Assembly: GCA_025353105.1 (NCBI GenBank) | Contig: JANXRG010000033.1 | Span: 29,349-93,348, forward strand | Origin: Verrucomicrobiota bacterium | GTDB lineage: Bacteria; Verrucomicrobiota; Verrucomicrobiia; Chthoniobacterales; SZAS-18 | Reading direction: 5' to 3' | DNA: 64,000 bases | Part shown: positions 61,702-64,000 of the stretch, piece after piece | Layout: the number at the start of each line of letters is the position of its first letter | Position numbering within the stretch: position 1 is the stretch's first letter | The notes under the pieces: model-generated | The model's database searches: none | Told to the model about the DNA's origin: nothing | The model's input: the letters and a program-made list of their open reading frames with translations, nothing else | Position numbers and translations under genes: made by a program

Positions 61702-62822
61702 CGCCTCGAACTGGCCGGTGGGCATTATCACGTGATGGCGCGGGGCGACCGGCGGGAGCCCATCTTCCTCAACGTCGCGGACCGGGAGGATTTCGTGGGC
61801 CTGCTGGGCGAGGTCTGTCAGCGCCACGGGTGGCGGGTGCACGCCTGGGTGCTCATGGGCAACCATTACCACCTGCTGCTGGAAACTCCGCAACCCAACC
61901 TCGTCAGCGGAATGAGTCAGTTGCAGCAGACGTACACGCAACGCTTCAACCGGCGGCACCGGCAGAGCGGACATCTTTTCGGCGGCCGCTACAAGGCAGT
62001 GCTCGTGGAGGGTGATCTCGAAGGGCCAGATCAGCGCGCGCGTCTGGAGCGAAGCCGGGTGCGTGAGCGGAGCGATTATTTCACGATCGTAGCGGACTAC
62101 ATTCACCTGAATCCGGTGCGTGCCGGCTTGGTGAGCTTGGGCCGGGGTAAAGGCCTGATGGGCTACGCGTGGAGTAGCCTGGTGCAGGCGTATGCGCGAC
62201 CGGCGAGCCGGCGAGCGCGGTGGATGGAAGTGGGCCCGGTGCTGGCGGGCTACGAGCAAAGCGACACGCCGCGGGGCCGCCAGCGGATGATGACCGAGTT
62301 GGAGGGGAAGGCGCGGGCGGAGGCAGCGCAGAAGGTGGGGCTGAGGGTGCCGGAGGGCCAGAGCCTGCAGTCGACGTTGCGCCGGGGGTGGTACTTTGGG
62401 AGTCAGGAATTTGGAGAGCGGACGCTGCGGCTGGTGGGCAAGGTCGGGGCGAAGTTGAGTCGGAAGGGCGAGCATTACGAGGGGGCGCGCGTGGCACGCG
62501 ACCACGGCGAGAAGGAAGCCGAGCGCTTGAGTACGTTGGGGCTCAAGGAGGTCGCGCGCCCTGGGAGTGGGAGTGCCCGGAGACGCAAACGGAAGGGGCG
62601 TGCGGTCGGGGAGCGTCTGGCGGCGGCAGCGGTGGCGAGCGTGGTGCGCGAACGCACCTCGGTGTCGGTGGCGTGGGTGGCGCAACGATTTAGATTTGGC
62701 AGCGCGGGCAACGCGTCGCAACAGATGTACCACTGTCGGCAGCAGGCGACGCAGGACCGAGCCCTCGCGTCGCTGCTCGCCCGCCTGCGCGCACTATGAT
62801 ATCTGATGTCCTGACCCCTATT
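61516..62822 (+). mobile_element. RAYT-type mobile element with 28-bp imperfect terminal inverted repeats
   Basis: Left end aataggggtcgggacatcaaatatcata; right end tatgatatctgatgtcctgacccctatt, whose reverse complement matches 26 of 28 positions; encloses one transposase ORF. Confidence 0.8.
61687..62799 (+). CDS. REP-associated tyrosine transposase (RAYT, Y1_Tnp/Transposase_17)
   Basis: MPRQLRLELAGGHYHVMARGDRREPIF...RVHAWVLMGNHYHLLLETPQPNLVSGMSQLQQTYTQRFNRRHRQSGHLFGGRYKAVLVE. Confidence 0.95.
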   Translation: MPRQLRLELAGGHYHVMARGDRREPIFLNVADREDFVGLLGEVCQRHGWRVHAWVLMGNHYHLLLETPQPNLVSGMSQLQQTYTQRFNRRHRQSGHLFGGRYKAVLVEGDLEGPDQRARLERSRVRERSDYFTIVADYIHLNPVRAGLVSLGRGKGLMGYAWSSLVQAYARPASRRARWMEVGPVLAGYEQSDTPRGRQRMMTELEGKARAEAAQKVGLRVPEGQSLQSTLRRGWYFGSQEFGERTLRLVGKVGAKLSRKGEHYEGARVARDHGEKEAERLSTLGLKEVARPGSGSARRRKRKGRAVGERLAAAAVASVVRERTSVSVAWVAQRFRFGSAGNASQQMYHCRQQATQDRALASLLARLRAL

Positions 62823-62875
62823 CTGAGCTTTCGCGACGTGAGCGCCGAGCGCGTCAGGAGAGCTTCCGCCATCCT

Positions 62876-63112
62876 GTGCTGCTCTCGGGAGGCAGAGATG
62901 CGGTGAGATACTTTGATTCAGGCCGTGTTATCACGATCGAGGTGGAGTGGATCGGAGGCAACAGGTTCCAAGTTTACAGCAAGGGCATAGTCCAATGGGA
63001 AGGGCAGCCGGAGTCTTCAGCAGTTACCAACGAAGAAAAGAAGAATATTCTTGAGATGCTGTCTAAGCACTACAGCAAGAGGCGAAAAATCCTTGTCGAG
63101 TCTCCAGGCTGA
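62876..63112 (+). CDS. Hypothetical protein, possibly N-terminally truncated by the element
   Basis: 78 aa; reading frame stays open upstream into the right TIR region. Confidence 0.5.
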   Translation: MLLSGGRDAVRYFDSGRVITIEVEWIGGNRFQVYSKGIVQWEGQPESSAVTNEEKKNILEMLSKHYSKRRKILVESPG

Positions 63113-63127
63113 TAGCACGGTTCCGCC

Positions 63128-63229
63128 GCCTAACCAGGCGCTGCACCTAACCGATTCGGCGGAGGGATGTCTGCGCCGATTTTGGAGTTGCGTTCCGCCT
63201 CATCGGCAGGTGAGCTTGGGTCGTTAGGC
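63128..63229. other. attC-like integron recombination site
   Basis: R''-like GCCTAAC at 63128, R'-like GTTAGGC ending at 63229. Inner arms gctgcacctaaccgattcggcgga and tccgcctcatcggcaggtgagc are imperfectly complementary with an unpaired base. Confidence 0.72.
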
Positions 63230-63236
63230 GATTCGC

Positions 63237-63800
63237 ATGCCTTCACTCGATGCACGATTGATTGTTGCTGATCTCTCTTCGGGTGATTCGGCTCGCTTTG
63301 AGGATGCAACTCTGATCATTTCGGAGATCGAAGCCGACTCCAAAATCGATCCACAGCCGTTTGTCGAATCGCTCTTTTCGGAGAATGACAAGGTCGTCTT
63401 CTGGTCCGAAATTGCGCTTGAGCATCTCGGAGTCCGTGCGCAACAGAGTATCCCTGCGCTATTGACCGTTCTGGAGCGCGGCTCTCCTCTTTTGCGACAA
63501 GCCGCTGTCAAAACTCTTGCCCGAGTAGGGCCGTGCGATGGTCCCGCTAGAGAGGGTATTTTCAAAGCATTCGGCGATGCGAGTTCGTTTGTGCGCCGCG
63601 AAGCACTTCAGGCCTGCATCCACCTGCACGGGCACTCCCGACGCGAGCTTGATTTGATTTCAGCGATGTCGGCCGATCCCGATGAGGCAGTTTCGTCTTG
63701 GAGCGAGATCGCATTACGAAACATTCGCCTAGGCGATCTCCAATCGCCTAACCCCTATGAAGGGTGTCAAGCGTGGCAGGCGATATTGAGTTGGGGGTGA
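63237..63800 (+). CDS. HEAT-repeat-like protein, cassette-like position
   Basis: ALEHLGVRAQQSIPALLTVLERGSPLLRQAAVKTLARVGPCDGPAREGIFKAFGDASSFVRREALQACIHL; starts 7 nt after the attC-like site. Confidence 0.7.
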   Translation: MPSLDARLIVADLSSGDSARFEDATLIISEIEADSKIDPQPFVESLFSENDKVVFWSEIALEHLGVRAQQSIPALLTVLERGSPLLRQAAVKTLARVGPCDGPAREGIFKAFGDASSFVRREALQACIHLHGHSRRELDLISAMSADPDEAVSSWSEIALRNIRLGDLQSPNPYEGCQAWQAILSWG

Positions 63801-64000
63801 GGAGTGGGTTTACATGCGAGGTGGGGGTTGGCAGGTTTGGTTGATCTTCGGGACGCTTCCTCTTCGGATTCGCGTGAGTGCGGTCTGCCTCACGGAGATA
63901 TACTCCTATCCATGCGTGCCTTTTTTAAAGGGCAGCATCAGGTGACCAATACAGTCGGGTGAAGAGGAACAAAGGACCCAGTCTAATCTATGGCAGCGAG

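Noticed and set aside
61675-62733. 352 aa minus-strand ORF antisense to the RAYT gene
   Set aside because: Pro/Arg/His-rich shadow; the plus strand has the Y1 transposase motifs.

Overview
GC-rich bacterial chromosome window, probably Verrucomicrobia (Opitutaceae-like). That placement is inferred from gene content and a long PVC-style GreA; no search was run. Two blocks of an exosortase/PEP-CTERM-type exopolysaccharide (EPS) system are visible. Block A (about 0.4-9.6 kb) holds a TPR protein, a fused exosortase-EpsI, a FecR-like protein, an orphan secreted protein, an outer-membrane beta-barrel, SLBB export and a Wzc-like tyrosine autokinase. Block B (about 26.5-33 kb) holds glycosyltransferases, a Wzy-like polymerase/ligase and a polyprenyl glycosylphosphotransferase. 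A PEP-CTERM substrate lies next to block B. Housekeeping genes lie at the left edge, between the blocks and downstream (gltB 5' end, hemL, rRNA m5U methyltransferase, terC, greA-like, eno, ftsB/divIC-like, pntAA/pntAB/pntB). The right third is more accessory. It contains an ATP-grasp/metallopeptidase gene pair, a macro-domain protein, a frameshifted amidohydrolase, a decayed DUF433/DUF5615 toxin-antitoxin pair beside an intact mazEF-like pair, and a Ser/Thr kinase-TolB-TPR protein. It also contains a RAYT-type transposase bounded by 28-bp imperfect terminal inverted repeats, and an attC-like site placed between two small ORFs as in an integron cassette array. The best candidates for something under-described are: (1) the attC-like site with cassette-like ORFs beside the RAYT element; (2) the RAYT element with true TIRs and a duplicated 5' end; (3) the metallopeptidase/ATP-grasp operon; (4) the exosortase-EpsI locus with unassigned partner proteins; (5) families of short-period intergenic repeat tracts. 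All family assignments come from reading motifs by eye.
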